Positions 16,954 to 26,751 are shown, counted from the stretch's first letter. The stretch is DNA of 64,000 nt from Lentisalinibacter sediminis (GCF_040706615.1 NZ_JAPDRF010000004.1:1-64000); one strand, 5' to 3'. Made by a program: numbers and translations. Notes: generated by a model not told the origin, from the letters alone.

Positions 16954-18147
16954 TCAACCGGTCTTCGCGGCGTCGTTCATTTCCGAAAGGGGCTTTAGTC
17001 CAGCTATAAGGCGATAGGGCGCCTCATTGCGTGTCCGACCGTTTCTCGGCGCGGAAGACGCCGCGTCACGAAACTGTTCTCGCTGCTCCCAAACGAAATC
17101 CACCATGTCATCCAAATCTTTTCCTATACGATCAATCGGCAACATACACGGCTCAAGGTTCATCATCTCAAATGCCCCGCCTAACTTCCCTTTTGTATAC
17201 TCGCTGCCCCAGATTGCTACGACAGGTATACCTGCTGATAACGCGAAGATAAGCTGATGGTAGCGCATCGTCACCACAAGTTGCGCCCTCTGAGTCAAGG
17301 CTTTCACCTCCGCCGCCCGCATGATTGGGGCTATCGAGAAGGTCGCGTTCGCGCTTAAGAATGCACTTACCTCTCTTGCTAAATTCAGATCCCCTCCCCC
17401 TTGAGGCGCATGATGCGGCACGAGCAGTCCCTCCATTTCCCGTTCCTTGGCTACACGCTCGCTTGCGCCGGCAAGGCTCGCAACATCCTCCTCCGACATG
17501 CCATCTAGCCGCCGGTAAGTGAAGATCGCGAATCTCTTCCCCCCGCTCATCTCATCAACCGACTCACTAAACTCTGGTTGCAAATAGACAGCGTCATCTA
17601 AAGCGGGACGTGCCTGCATCCCGATCTGCGCTTCCGAGAAGCCAGGATCCCGGACGCCGATCCAGTCTGCGTCGCGCAGTAGCAAACGAACTCTCGCCCG
17701 ATCACCTTGCGAATACGGCCCGAGAGTCTGACTCACAAAAAACAATCTGCGTCTTAGGCGGCGCGCAAGCTCCAAGAACCTCAACCTCGCTTCAAGAACG
17801 TTCGGGTAGACACTCGTCAGGTTCCCGCCACCGCAGATCAGAACGGAGTCACAGGATAGCAACCAATAAATCTGCCTAATATACGACCATGCCCACCGCG
17901 CAGGTCTTTTGACTCTCATAGCCCGCCAAGCTCTATCACTTACGTGATAAAAGGAAAATGCCGTGACCGAATAGGTGCTAGAGGCGCGACGTCGATCCCC
18001 AGCTGCAAGGACTATTCTGTCGCGACCAATGAGTTCACTTATCCGCTTAATCGCGACCTCTGCCATCGCCTCATCGCCAACATGATAGTCCCTCCCAAAT
18101 CCATGGACGTCGGCGAGCAATAAAATTCTTTTCCTTCTCTTAAACAT
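16954..18147 (-). CDS. Polysaccharide pyruvyl transferase family protein
   Basis: A 397-residue protein with the GT-B-like pyruvyltransferase fold. Recognisable features are GDEAM near the N-terminus, LICGGGNLTSVYPN, the FFVSQTLGPYSQG segment, MRYHQLIFALSAGIPVVAI, and GSEYTKGKLGGAFEMMNL. Members transfer pyruvate from phosphoenolpyruvate to give cyclic ketals on polysaccharides, adding negative charge. It lies downstream of the DegT gene with a 205-base gap that may hold its own promoter. The exact acceptor sugar is unknown. Confidence 0.88.
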   Translation of the reverse strand: MFKRRKRILLLADVHGFGRDYHVGDEAMAEVAIKRISELIGRDRIVLAAGDRRRASSTYSVTAFSFYHVSDRAWRAMRVKRPARWAWSYIRQIYWLLSCDSVLICGGGNLTSVYPNVLEARLRFLELARRLRRRLFFVSQTLGPYSQGDRARVRLLLRDADWIGVRDPGFSEAQIGMQARPALDDAVYLQPEFSESVDEMSGGKRFAIFTYRRLDGMSEEDVASLAGASERVAKEREMEGLLVPHHAPQGGGDLNLAREVSAFLSANATFSIAPIMRAAEVKALTQRAQLVVTMRYHQLIFALSAGIPVVAIWGSEYTKGKLGGAFEMMNLEPCMLPIDRIGKDLDDMVDFVWEQREQFRDAASSAPRNGRTRNEAPYRLIAGLKPLSEMNDAAKTG

Positions 18148-18352
18148 TATGTCTTATCCCGCGTTTTCACTTTCATGTTCACCTACATCAATCCAATCGC
18201 TAACCTAGACAAAACCGCCCGCGGCAACGTCGTGGCATGGCGCCTTCCGTATTGCCGTAGCCGCAATTGCATGCAGTGAGAATTCTCCTTGGCGGCCCCT
18301 ATCGTTCCTAGAACAGCATGAACACGCATAATACGAGAAGAATTAAGACGAA

Positions 18353-19486
18353 CTAGTTTCTCTTCGTGTCCATAAGCGCTCGGAACAACTCAAGGCGGAT
18401 CTCATTAGCATCAGAATGCGTTGGAAAGGTCACAAGTCTAGCGGCGAAATCGCGAGCCTGCTCCACTTGATTCACCAATACTCGCGGCATGCCGCGAATG
18501 TCGATCAAGCAATTTCGGTACATCCTCGTAATACCCCATTTCTTGCTTTCTCTAGTTTCGCAGAGAATTTCTTGATAGCGCGCATCGCAGCATAGTGCAG
18601 GATAACGAGTTGAGACGATGGAATCTCGCCCCTCGGGAACCGACTCAGCTATCGGACGAAACTTGTCGCAAGAATCTACCAATCTGCTTATCGTCCTGAG
18701 GTTGGATCGATGAATGTAATCCTGAGCCCAGCTACTGAGTGCGAGTTGTGTCCTGGCTGAATCTAACCTTCGTATACCTGTTAAGTTAGAATAGCGTGTC
18801 TGCCCAACACGTAGAAATGGAAGCCTAGAAACGAAACCATATGGTATCGGCCGAAGGCTGACGTTGAAGATCTGCCGCCTCATTCGCACTAGGGGATAGA
18901 AACTGGGGCGGCCGATACTGCTAATAACGCCAGACCCCTCTGCGAACATCAGAGCGCTTAACAATAGAAGGCCTCCCCCAAGACCGCCGGCAGGCTTCCC
19001 TCGCCCGAAACTCATCGTAACCAAGTCAGCGGTCGGTGCCCACCCACCGTTCCCGGGGAGCCGCTGCGCGCTATCCTCAATCACTGTAATTCCATGGGGT
19101 TCACAAAGCCTCCGCAAGCTATTTATATCCTCCGCGAAACCTAGGAAGTGGGCACCTATGACGGCCACGACGTCATCGGCGAGACGATCGGCGAGATGCT
19201 CGTGAGACAGGAAAGGCGAATCCGGCGCTGTATCGACCAGCTCCGGTGTTAGTCCCGCATACAAGACCGCCGCCACCAGGTCGGGACAGCCATAAGCCGG
19301 CAGCAATACACGCGTCCTGCTCCCATCACTCGTTTGTTTGGCCAGTACGAGGGCTAGTGCCAGAGCTGCCGTGCCTGATTGAACGAAAAGGCCCACATAC
19401 CCGCCGGGTAGGACGTCGTCCAGCGCGATATCACGGCGAAGCGGGGGCAAGGGCTCGCCCGCCGGTCGAACACGCCCTAGCCTCAT
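18353..19486 (-). CDS. DegT/DnrJ/EryC1-type aminotransferase family protein
   Basis: A 377-residue PLP-dependent protein. The pattern VQSGTAALALAL near the N-terminus, LLPAYGCPDLVAAVLYAG, the cofactor aspartate in VIEDSAQRLPG, and the Schiff-base lysine in FGRGKPAGGLGGG support the family. The GTAAL and GRGK regions are slightly unlike typical sugar aminotransferases, so it may be a divergent subgroup. Its ATG at 19486 overlaps the upstream GT2 stop in ATGA. Sugar-nucleotide transamination at C3 or C4 is the usual job in such loci. Confidence 0.83.
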   Translation of the reverse strand: MRLGRVRPAGEPLPPLRRDIALDDVLPGGYVGLFVQSGTAALALALVLAKQTSDGSRTRVLLPAYGCPDLVAAVLYAGLTPELVDTAPDSPFLSHEHLADRLADDVVAVIGAHFLGFAEDINSLRRLCEPHGITVIEDSAQRLPGNGGWAPTADLVTMSFGRGKPAGGLGGGLLLLSALMFAEGSGVISSIGRPSFYPLVRMRRQIFNVSLRPIPYGFVSRLPFLRVGQTRYSNLTGIRRLDSARTQLALSSWAQDYIHRSNLRTISRLVDSCDKFRPIAESVPEGRDSIVSTRYPALCCDARYQEILCETRESKKWGITRMYRNCLIDIRGMPRVLVNQVEQARDFAARLVTFPTHSDANEIRLELFRALMDTKRN

Positions 19487-20628
19487 CGCCGCGATGGCTC
19501 CCAGGTCACGACTCGCTCGCCGCGAATGAATCGCAGGCACGCCTCGGCCATTGCCAAATTGACCTGGCAAAAGTAGTACGCGAATCGGGCGAAAGCCAGC
19601 CGTTGAACGGCGGCGGAGACCGAGGCAAGCACGGCTAGGCCGCAGCCGACGGCCTGACCGGCCAGCAGCACCAGCGGCAGGCCGCCCCCGGGGGCAAGGA
19701 AACAACTGGTAACAAAAAGCAGTAATAGGAACCAAGGGACCGCCCAGCGGAGCATCTTGTGGCTCCAGACCTGCCACGAGAACATGCCGAATGTAGCTGG
19801 GTTCAATACCTCCCGGGCTGCGCTCAGCCCCGCCATGCCCCGAAGGACCGTTCGGCGTTTGCGGGCATACTCATCGGCTGTGTTCCGCAGATTCCTGTAG
19901 ACACCGATTACCGCCGGATCACTGACGGCCTTCAACCCCCGACGTGCGCAGGTCAGTGCCACAGTGAAATCGCTCGGTACATCCGTCCTCCATTCATCGC
20001 AGATCGAGCGCCTAACGGCGAAGAACGAACCGGACAGCCCAACCAGACCGGCCAGGCGGGACTCTAGCCGCCGGAGCCACATCTCATAACGCACATACAG
20101 GCCCTCGCCGGCAAGTGTGCCATCAGGGCTCTCGAAGCGGTCCTCGCTGGAGACTGCGCCAACGCAGGGATTCCGGAATCGCTTCATGAGAGCCTCGAGG
20201 CTGCCCGGAGCAATGCGAGTCGAGACGTCAGAGAAAACGAGGATTTCTCCTCTTGCCGCATCGATTCCCAGCTTCTGCGCGGCCTCCTTGCCCCCTCTCG
20301 CCTCCTGACGGATAAGCCGTACCCGATCATCGCCCATCCCGCGCACCAGCTCATCGGTCTCGTCCTCGGAGGCATCCGAGACGATGAGAATCTCGCTGGG
20401 CCAGCCCTCGGCGTGGGCCAACAGATCGCGGATCTTCCCCTCGATGCGCGCTGCCTCATTCCTCGCCGTCACTATGAAACTGACAGGCGCCTCGACACCT
20501 GACGAATCCGCGTGCCCCGCTTCCTTGTCCGCACCCGGTAGCCGGGTCAGGGCTAGGAGCAATACCGGGTAAACGCCGTAGCTATAGCCTGCGCCGAGCA
20601 TCAACAGCCAGATCACCCATTCCGTCAC
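19483..20628 (-). CDS. Membrane glycosyltransferase family 2
   Basis: A 381-residue enzyme with an N-terminal membrane segment (WVIWLLMLGAGYSYGVYPVL), a cytoplasmic GT2 domain and two to three hydrophobic C-terminal segments. VSFIVTARNEAARIEGKIRDL starts the GT2 domain, FSDVSTRI holds the acidic metal site, and YARKRRTVLRG is near the expected QxxRW-like position before the membrane. The layout is that of processive or membrane-anchored GT2 enzymes. The GTG at 20628 lies in a GTGA overlap with the upstream gene's stop, which decides the start over a longer open frame. Confidence 0.87.
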   Translation of the reverse strand: MTEWVIWLLMLGAGYSYGVYPVLLLALTRLPGADKEAGHADSSGVEAPVSFIVTARNEAARIEGKIRDLLAHAEGWPSEILIVSDASEDETDELVRGMGDDRVRLIRQEARGGKEAAQKLGIDAARGEILVFSDVSTRIAPGSLEALMKRFRNPCVGAVSSEDRFESPDGTLAGEGLYVRYEMWLRRLESRLAGLVGLSGSFFAVRRSICDEWRTDVPSDFTVALTCARRGLKAVSDPAVIGVYRNLRNTADEYARKRRTVLRGMAGLSAAREVLNPATFGMFSWQVWSHKMLRWAVPWFLLLLFVTSCFLAPGGGLPLVLLAGQAVGCGLAVLASVSAAVQRLAFARFAYYFCQVNLAMAEACLRFIRGERVVTWEPSRR

Positions 20629-21812
20629 GAAGACACCCTGCCCTGGCCGACAGGTTCGACCTTCCGAGGAAAGCGCGGGTCGATGCCGGCACAAGCGTCC
20701 AAAAGCGCCTCATGCGTGCGATCCAGCCTGTAATTCTCATCCACAACCTGGGCGGCCTCTCGACCCAGTCGAGCGCGCAAAGCCTTATCGCCCGCAAGCC
20801 GCAACACACAGGCGCTTGCCTCCTCCACGTTGCCCTCTGGATAAACAAGACCCGTTTTCCCATGCGACGTCGCCCCGCAAACGGAAGGGTTGTCGGGGAC
20901 TATAACAGGCAGCCCGGCACGCATATATTCAAGAATGGAAAGTGAGTAACCCACCTCCCCGCGCGCCGGGTGAAACGCCATGGTACAGCCCGGTAGGATC
21001 TGCGCCACATCCGATAGCCGGCCGGGAAAGGTGGACAAGCCGTCCACGCCCAGTCTCGCCGCGTGGGTCCGGAAATCCTCCAGATGGGGACCGTCCCCAA
21101 TAAACAAAAAATGGATACCGTCCCTATGCTTCTCCTTCAGTGAAGCTAGGCACTCCAGCACGAACTCGACATTTTTGTATCGATTAGCCCTGGAGACCAT
21201 CACCATGATTGCCCGGCCCCGGGGGATGTCGAACATGGTATAGACGTCGCTACTCACGGTCGTCCTGTTCGGCTGCGGTGCCAACCCGTTGGGTACCGCC
21301 CAGGCGCGCGACGGCGGGACGCAGGAGACTTCTATCAGTCTCCGCCGTACGAACTCTGTAGCGCCAATGACACCATCGGCGGCGATCATCGGAGCGCGGT
21401 TTAGCATCTGCTTTAGCATGCGCTTCCCGCCTGAGGGCGTGATTCTGAGGCCCGGCGTATGGTCGTGAACGATGATAGTCTCGACGCCGGCGATCCGGTA
21501 TAGCAAGTACCTAAACTTCCACGTGCTCCAGTCCGAGAGATAGAGCGTTTTGATACGGAGCCTCCTCAATAACTTGAACTGAGCCAGCAGATCAGCAGGC
21601 CTCGGAGATCTGAAATCCTGCTCGATCACGCGAAGGGGCGCATCGAACAACCGCCGGCTGACCTTCGTCACCTGCGGGAACGCTACGTAAGATACAAGCG
21701 AAGGCTGATAGGCCTCAGCCATAGCCGCCCAGAAGCCCTCCATCAGCCACCAGGCATACCCCACGTCGGAGTCGTGATTTCCAACCAAGAGAAGACCGGA
21801 CCGTTTGCTCAT
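20625..21812 (-). CDS. Glycosyltransferase, GT4 family
   Basis: A 395-residue GT-B enzyme. VPNGLAPQ is the interdomain motif, MVMVSRANRYKNVEFVLECL begins the donor domain, and GEVGYSLSILEYMRAGLPVIVPDNPS holds the E-x7-E-like region. The ATG at 21812 is preferred because it overlaps the stop of a small upstream frame (21809-21970) in ATGA; a longer start at 21851 lies inside that small gene. The stop overlaps the next gene in GTGA. Confidence 0.87.
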   Translation of the reverse strand: MSKRSGLLLVGNHDSDVGYAWWLMEGFWAAMAEAYQPSLVSYVAFPQVTKVSRRLFDAPLRVIEQDFRSPRPADLLAQFKLLRRLRIKTLYLSDWSTWKFRYLLYRIAGVETIIVHDHTPGLRITPSGGKRMLKQMLNRAPMIAADGVIGATEFVRRRLIEVSCVPPSRAWAVPNGLAPQPNRTTVSSDVYTMFDIPRGRAIMVMVSRANRYKNVEFVLECLASLKEKHRDGIHFLFIGDGPHLEDFRTHAARLGVDGLSTFPGRLSDVAQILPGCTMAFHPARGEVGYSLSILEYMRAGLPVIVPDNPSVCGATSHGKTGLVYPEGNVEEASACVLRLAGDKALRARLGREAAQVVDENYRLDRTHEALLDACAGIDPRFPRKVEPVGQGRVSS

Positions 21813-21970
21813 GCCAGCTCGAACGCCGCGGGAGTGACATGGCACTCGCATGTCGCATTTAAGGCACCAACGAATATGGCCAGTCCGCCTCGATCGAGTT
21901 CCCTCACCCTATCGGCAATCTCCAGGGAGCGAGCAAATCGGTAGTCGGCAATGGAGACCGGAGTCATCAT
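21809..21970 (-). CDS. Small protein of unknown function, coupled to glycosyltransferase
   Basis: A 53-residue open frame from ATG 21970, with AAGAGG and GTGAGG ribosome-site candidates just upstream and a stop that overlaps the glycosyltransferase ATG in ATGA. The protein has an amphipathic charged middle (RSLEIADRVRELDRGG) followed by a short hydrophobic run and a CEC pair; I do not recognise it. The in-frame upstream sequence has a stop, so this is not simply the end of a longer gene as sequenced. A neighbouring frame just upstream also looks coding (with one internal TAG), so it could be the remnant of a decayed larger gene. Confidence 0.45.
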   Translation of the reverse strand: MMTPVSIADYRFARSLEIADRVRELDRGGLAIFVGALNATCECHVTPAAFELA

Positions 21971-22261
21971 GCGTGTAGGCCTCACCCTCTTTGTCAGTCA
22001 GCTCGGCACCCACGAACTATTCGAAATAGAACGCACTGCGACACTCATAATCGGCCATTCTGCTTACTTCTTCTAATCAAGGGCGTTGCCTAGAATATTA
22101 CCTAATGATCTGATTCGCGCCGTGACTCCTATCACACGACCCATCGCGAACTCACCCCCGTGCCATTCGCATCGGAAAATGCGACGCAAACAACACATGC
22201 CCGCCTCCTCATGCGCTACTATTATTAGGTGAACGGAGCCGCGTTGAATAGACAAGAAGCC

Positions 22262-23128
22262 ATGAATACATCATACCTCCGGCGGACCATCCGTGAGAGC
22301 CTCAGCGATATTGTGAGGGAGTGTCGCATTCTGGCCACGCCCCCTCCACGGCCTTCCCTATGCTGGCTTTTCCTGGTGGGTTGTTACAACTCGGGAACAA
22401 CCCTGCTGGCCCAAATGCTCGCCCGCCATCCCGATATCGCATCGTTCCCGACCGAAGGTCATTTCATAACTAACCAATTTGTAAAGGACTTCGATGTGGG
22501 CCTACCACGCATGTGGAGCCGAGGAGAACATCTTTTTCGATTAACCGAACAAGACGAGGGCCCCGACGCGCAACGCATCAAGAAAGAGTGGGGCATGCGG
22601 CTCGACCGTCGGAAGCCGGTCTTCCTTGAGAAATCCCCTCCCAACACGGCCCGCACCCGCTGGCTTCAAAGTTATTTTGCTCCAGCCCGGTTTGTTGCAA
22701 TTGTGCGGAACGGCTATGCTGTGGCCGAGGGTATCCGACGCAAAGCGGATCCTCACCATCTCCCGGCGAGCTGGCCTATCGAGGACTGTGCGCGCCAATG
22801 GGTTCGCTCGAATGAAATGCTACAGAAGGATTCAAGCTATCTGGACCATCTCCTGTGGGTCAGCTATGAATCACTGGCCGAATCACCCAAGGATGTCCTG
22901 AACAACATCGCGCGCTTTGCCGGCTTGGAAGATTTCCCCACCTTTAATACAGACGATGCGCTAGTTGTCCACGAACGGAAGCAACCGATCGCTGATCTCA
23001 ACAACGAAAGCATCGAACGATTGAGCGCCCAAGATATTGCGACGATAAACCGAATAGCTGGTCCGACCCTTGAGAAATTCGGTTACGAAATCTTAAACCC
23101 GGATGCGAAAACGACTAGCGATAAGTAG
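22262..23128 (+). CDS. Sulfotransferase family protein
   Basis: A protein of about 288 residues. GCYNSGTTLLAQMLARHP is a good 5'-phosphosulfate-binding loop (the SGTT core is intact) and FVAIVRNGYAVAEGIRRK is the 3'-phosphate-binding region. The middle EKSPPNTARTRWL segment is also typical. The start is uncertain: the ATG at 22262 has a purine-rich AGACAAGAAG before it, while a GTG at 22229 in the same frame is possible. It probably transfers sulfate from PAPS to a sugar of the exopolysaccharide. It diverges from the GT block at 21970. Confidence 0.87.
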   Translation: MNTSYLRRTIRESLSDIVRECRILATPPPRPSLCWLFLVGCYNSGTTLLAQMLARHPDIASFPTEGHFITNQFVKDFDVGLPRMWSRGEHLFRLTEQDEGPDAQRIKKEWGMRLDRRKPVFLEKSPPNTARTRWLQSYFAPARFVAIVRNGYAVAEGIRRKADPHHLPASWPIEDCARQWVRSNEMLQKDSSYLDHLLWVSYESLAESPKDVLNNIARFAGLEDFPTFNTDDALVVHERKQPIADLNNESIERLSAQDIATINRIAGPTLEKFGYEILNPDAKTTSDK

Positions 23129-23232
23129 CGCCTGAAAGACGGATAGTTTGCAGACAAACGAGTATTCTTGCCGTCGAATCCGATTCGCACGAACGACCCC
23201 TAGTAAACCTCTCTCCGGCCCGATGCACTATC

Positions 23233-24075
23233 ATGCTTGAGATTCCCGTCGATACCAGGCTCACGCAGCTGCGACTTCGCGTCAATGCAGCTTTATCTTC
23301 TGTTGGCCGCGTTTTCTTGGGCTACAACCAACAGCATCTGATCGTTTGCGGATTTCCTCGAGCGGGCACTTCTCTCCTCTACAACATGCTGAGTGCATCG
23401 ACGCACGGTTTCCGCTATGAGCCTTTTGAAAACTATTTTATGTATCGCCTTCATCGACTTGGCAGTTATGCGACGAAGGCGCCGTTGGACGTTCTCCATA
23501 TACCAGCAATTGACGGACTGAATATAAATAGGAAAGCACTGATAATCATTGTGGTGGTTCGAGATATCCGAGATATATTAACTTCACGACACCCTCTCGT
23601 ACCCGATCAATATTTTATCAGTTTCGATACAAGTCTCTGGCCGAAAGACAGAAACTTTCGCAGCTGGGCGCATGAAGCCCCAGGCGTCATTCCGGTATAC
23701 GAAGCCATCGAGTCAATCCGGAACCGACGCGATGTCACCATTATTCGCTATGAAGACCTGGTGGCAGACCCAGATCGTGTCCAACACCAGCTAGGCGACA
23801 AATTCAATCTTCGCTTCAACAGTGACTTCAGCAACTACCATAAACGGCCGGAAAAGCATGCATACAGTTATCGAGGGCGCTTTCAAGCTAAAGATCCTAA
23901 ACTAGTTCGCGAGAATGACGCGTCAACGAAAGAACGAGTCTCGCGGTGGCGCCGGTCCTCCGAAGATGTGGATCGTATCAGAAGACAGTTTCTAGCGTGC
24001 CCTGAGCTATTCTCGGTTCTCAAAGACTACGGATACGAAACAGATGACCACTGGTTCTCAGCCTTAGATCCGTGA
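23233..24075 (+). CDS. Sulfotransferase-like protein
   Basis: A 280-residue protein. VCGFPRAGTSLLYNMLSAS is a clear P-loop-like phosphosulfate-binding motif, and IIVVVRDIRDILTSRHP with its Arg and Ser fits the 3'-phosphate site. TIIRYEDLVADPDRVQHQLG is the common sulfotransferase C-terminal block. It follows another sulfotransferase by about 100 bases on the same strand, probably in one transcript. The two are only distantly similar, so they likely act at different positions. Its base composition is more AT-rich than the XrtA genes. Confidence 0.85.
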   Translation: MLEIPVDTRLTQLRLRVNAALSSVGRVFLGYNQQHLIVCGFPRAGTSLLYNMLSASTHGFRYEPFENYFMYRLHRLGSYATKAPLDVLHIPAIDGLNINRKALIIIVVVRDIRDILTSRHPLVPDQYFISFDTSLWPKDRNFRSWAHEAPGVIPVYEAIESIRNRRDVTIIRYEDLVADPDRVQHQLGDKFNLRFNSDFSNYHKRPEKHAYSYRGRFQAKDPKLVRENDASTKERVSRWRRSSEDVDRIRRQFLACPELFSVLKDYGYETDDHWFSALDP

Positions 24076-24096
24076 TCCCATATTTACTCACCTTGT

Positions 24097-25380
24097 CTAC
24101 TGTAACGCTCGGGTACGTGAGCGCCTTGTTTTTTCGATAGCTTCGCGCAGTACATCCCATGTCCGCCGACCCACAACATCTGCAGAAAAGTTTCGCTCGA
24201 CATTTCGTAGCGCTGCATCCCGATAAGACGGCCACTGCTCCGGATGATCGATGAAATGTTCTATAGATTCCGCAATTGCACGGTGCGATCTGTCCTGTAT
24301 CAGCCATCCATCCACTCCATGATTGATGCACTCGGGAATACCTCCGACCCGCGTAGCGATCGGAATACATCCCGTCGCTTGGGCCTCCTGCAGGACGACG
24401 CCCTGGGTCTCTAACCATCCCTGCCGGAATCGACTGTGGGTGCTCGGCAGAATCAACAGATCCGTCTCATAGTACTTTTTAATCAGGGCTTCATTTCTCA
24501 TCGGTCCGTGAAATGTGACGATTTCCGTCAGGCCGTGCTTGCGACAAAGCTCTTCCAGACGATTACGGTCCGGACCAACACCAACGATATGCACTCGAAC
24601 CGAGCGCCCGCTTCTCATCAGTCTAGCAACGGCAAGTAATAAATATCCTTGGCCTTTCTCGCGATTCAAACGTCCAACACACAATATCTCTACCGGGCGT
24701 CCGGACTCTTGAGTTCGCCTTTTTCGACCAACGAAGCGCTCAATCGGCAAACCCTGCGGTATGACCGCGAGCTTATCCGCGGAATATCCAAGTTCCTGCG
24801 CATGCGTCAATGCGGGACACGTGTTGACCAACACGCGGAAGACGCCCCTCGATAATTCCTGGCGGCGATTTGTGGTTATCGATGACACTCCGTTCGGCGG
24901 TAGGCCGTGGAAAGTTACAACCATGGGAATCGACATTGCATTGGCGACATCCTGGAATCGGCAAGACATCGCCTCGCTATGCGAATGGATGGCAACGATC
25001 GAACCTGATTTTAAGACAACAGAAAGCGCATGAAGAGCACGTAGAAAGCGTTTGGCGTTACCGGCACCTCTGTCAATTGGACGGATCATTCGCCACAGCC
25101 TCACACATAGCCGCGGCCTTCTAACGAAGCTACTCAATGCCGCCGAGACTAGCCCGGCTCGATTAGTAGCCATCACGATGAGATCGATCGCCAGGTCAAC
25201 CGCTGCGGACTCTCTTGATTCGGCGCTTCGATTAAATGTAATTACGGTAACCTGAACACGCTGACTGACAAGCTGACGAAGATAGGTGTCCATCCATGGT
25301 TGATTAACCGAAGGGAACATGGGCGCGAGGACTAATACTCTTGGTCTCTGCACATCCTTACTAGGGACCGGGTCAGTCAT
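24097..25380 (-). CDS. Glycosyltransferase, GT4 family
   Basis: A 427-residue GT-B enzyme. VVTFHGLPPNGVS is the acceptor-domain loop, VIPQGLPIERF the interdomain motif and ILCVGRLNREKGQGYLLLA the start of the donor domain. LETQGVVLQEAQATGCIPIA carries the donor-site glutamates, followed by ATRVGGIPECI. Its ATG overlaps the end of the O-antigen ligase gene by 8 bases, so the two and the ABC transporter form one operon. It converges on the sulfotransferase gene at 24075 with only 21 bases between stops. Confidence 0.9.
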   Translation of the reverse strand: MTDPVPSKDVQRPRVLVLAPMFPSVNQPWMDTYLRQLVSQRVQVTVITFNRSAESRESAAVDLAIDLIVMATNRAGLVSAALSSFVRRPRLCVRLWRMIRPIDRGAGNAKRFLRALHALSVVLKSGSIVAIHSHSEAMSCRFQDVANAMSIPMVVTFHGLPPNGVSSITTNRRQELSRGVFRVLVNTCPALTHAQELGYSADKLAVIPQGLPIERFVGRKRRTQESGRPVEILCVGRLNREKGQGYLLLAVARLMRSGRSVRVHIVGVGPDRNRLEELCRKHGLTEIVTFHGPMRNEALIKKYYETDLLILPSTHSRFRQGWLETQGVVLQEAQATGCIPIATRVGGIPECINHGVDGWLIQDRSHRAIAESIEHFIDHPEQWPSYRDAALRNVERNFSADVVGRRTWDVLREAIEKTRRSRTRALQ

Positions 25381-26749
25381 TCACGGCGCCCCCTGACAGC
25401 GCCCTGCGATCTGCCGCGGAGCTGCTCCGCAACCCCAACATGTATTCCCGCCTTACCGCCTCATGCAGGGCGATGATCAAGGCTAAACTGATCCAGAAGT
25501 AAGGGTAATACAGCACGGTCACGAACTGGCCTGCCAAAAGGAATGCAACCAGACCGGCATCGAGTCCATGGCTTAGATGTCGAAGCAGGCTATCCTTGTC
25601 CGAGAGCCTTCGCCTCGTACGCCGACCGGCTTGGAATGATAGTGCAACGAGCACCGCGAAAACGAAGAGCCCGGGCAAACCCAGCTCGGCGGTAACCTGG
25701 ATCAATATATTGTGGGGTACTTGGTGCGTACCCAGATAACTGACATCGTCGACGGGAGGAAAATGAGCCACGTAGTACGGCATCCAATTGGAATAGCCGA
25801 TCCCGGTGACCGGATGCTCCCCTATCATCTCGAGTCCGTCACTCCACAAAGTAAGGCGCCGCTGGGAAGTTCCATCATCCCCTATGGTCTGAAAGCGCTC
25901 CCTCATGCCTTCGCCAATCAGTAGGAACCCTATTACAGCAAGTACGCCAACAGCGACGATATTTCGGATTCGCACCCCCACCGCCATCAGAGCCCAGCTC
26001 ATTCCGACGGCCACGGCGATAATCGCACCACGGGAATTCGTGCCGACGGTCGTTACCAGCGCGGATATCGGTAGCAGCGCAGACAGCACCCTGCCCCATC
26101 GCCCCAACCTGGCCCATAGCGCATAAACCACCAGAAATGACAGTGGCGTGAACATCGCCATCTGGACGCCCAGTTCACCTGGATTCTGAAACCAACCGAC
26201 CGGCCCCTTAAAGCCGTAACCTGGCAGACTGAATCCGGAGAACACGAAAGAGCGCAGGCCAAACTGGGAAAAGCGAAGGTTGCAGAGAACATAGACCACC
26301 ATCAACAATAGGAATCGCTCGCGAGTCGTCGCCGTATTGGTGATCAGCACTATTATCACAAGCCAGGGAACCAATTGATCCCACTTGCTAACTCCATAAG
26401 CGGGAAACTCCGCGAAAATCAGGGAAAATATCGCAACCAGTAAGTACAGGCCCAGCCATATGTAGATAAAGCTGCGTGTCCAGCCCCGGCGCGCTACGTC
26501 CGGCAACATGGCGATCACCCCTGCGAGAATCACGAGCATCGTCCAAGGCAGGACATCGATGGCCGGGAATCTGCTCTGCGGCCGAACGTACTCGAAGACG
26601 ACGTATAGGCACGCTAGCTGGAAGCCGACGGGCTGGTCACGAAAGCATCGCCAGACAGTCTTAGGACTGAAGTCCGACTCCAGTCCAATTTTCCCAGCCG
26701 CTGCAACGGGTTCTTCCCTCGGCCTGTGCGCCGCAAGCCGTCCGCCCAT
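25373..26749 (-). CDS. O-antigen ligase/polymerase family membrane protein
   Basis: A 458-residue integral membrane protein with about ten to twelve hydrophobic segments. The start region with VVFEYVRPQSRFPAID is found in O-antigen-ligase-family proteins of exosortase-type polysaccharide loci. A long periplasmic loop contains RLTLWSDGLEMIGEHPVTGIG and GTHQVPHNILIQVTAELGLPGL, the Wzy_C/O-antigen ligase signature with its conserved histidines. It either polymerises lipid-linked repeat units or transfers glycan to an acceptor. It starts 2 bases after the ABC transporter gene. No other polymerase candidate is in the window, so this is the best Wzy-like gene. Confidence 0.87.
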   Translation of the reverse strand: MGGRLAAHRPREEPVAAAGKIGLESDFSPKTVWRCFRDQPVGFQLACLYVVFEYVRPQSRFPAIDVLPWTMLVILAGVIAMLPDVARRGWTRSFIYIWLGLYLLVAIFSLIFAEFPAYGVSKWDQLVPWLVIIVLITNTATTRERFLLLMVVYVLCNLRFSQFGLRSFVFSGFSLPGYGFKGPVGWFQNPGELGVQMAMFTPLSFLVVYALWARLGRWGRVLSALLPISALVTTVGTNSRGAIIAVAVGMSWALMAVGVRIRNIVAVGVLAVIGFLLIGEGMRERFQTIGDDGTSQRRLTLWSDGLEMIGEHPVTGIGYSNWMPYYVAHFPPVDDVSYLGTHQVPHNILIQVTAELGLPGLFVFAVLVALSFQAGRRTRRRLSDKDSLLRHLSHGLDAGLVAFLLAGQFVTVLYYPYFWISLALIIALHEAVRREYMLGLRSSSAADRRALSGGAVND

Positions 26750-26751
26750 CT

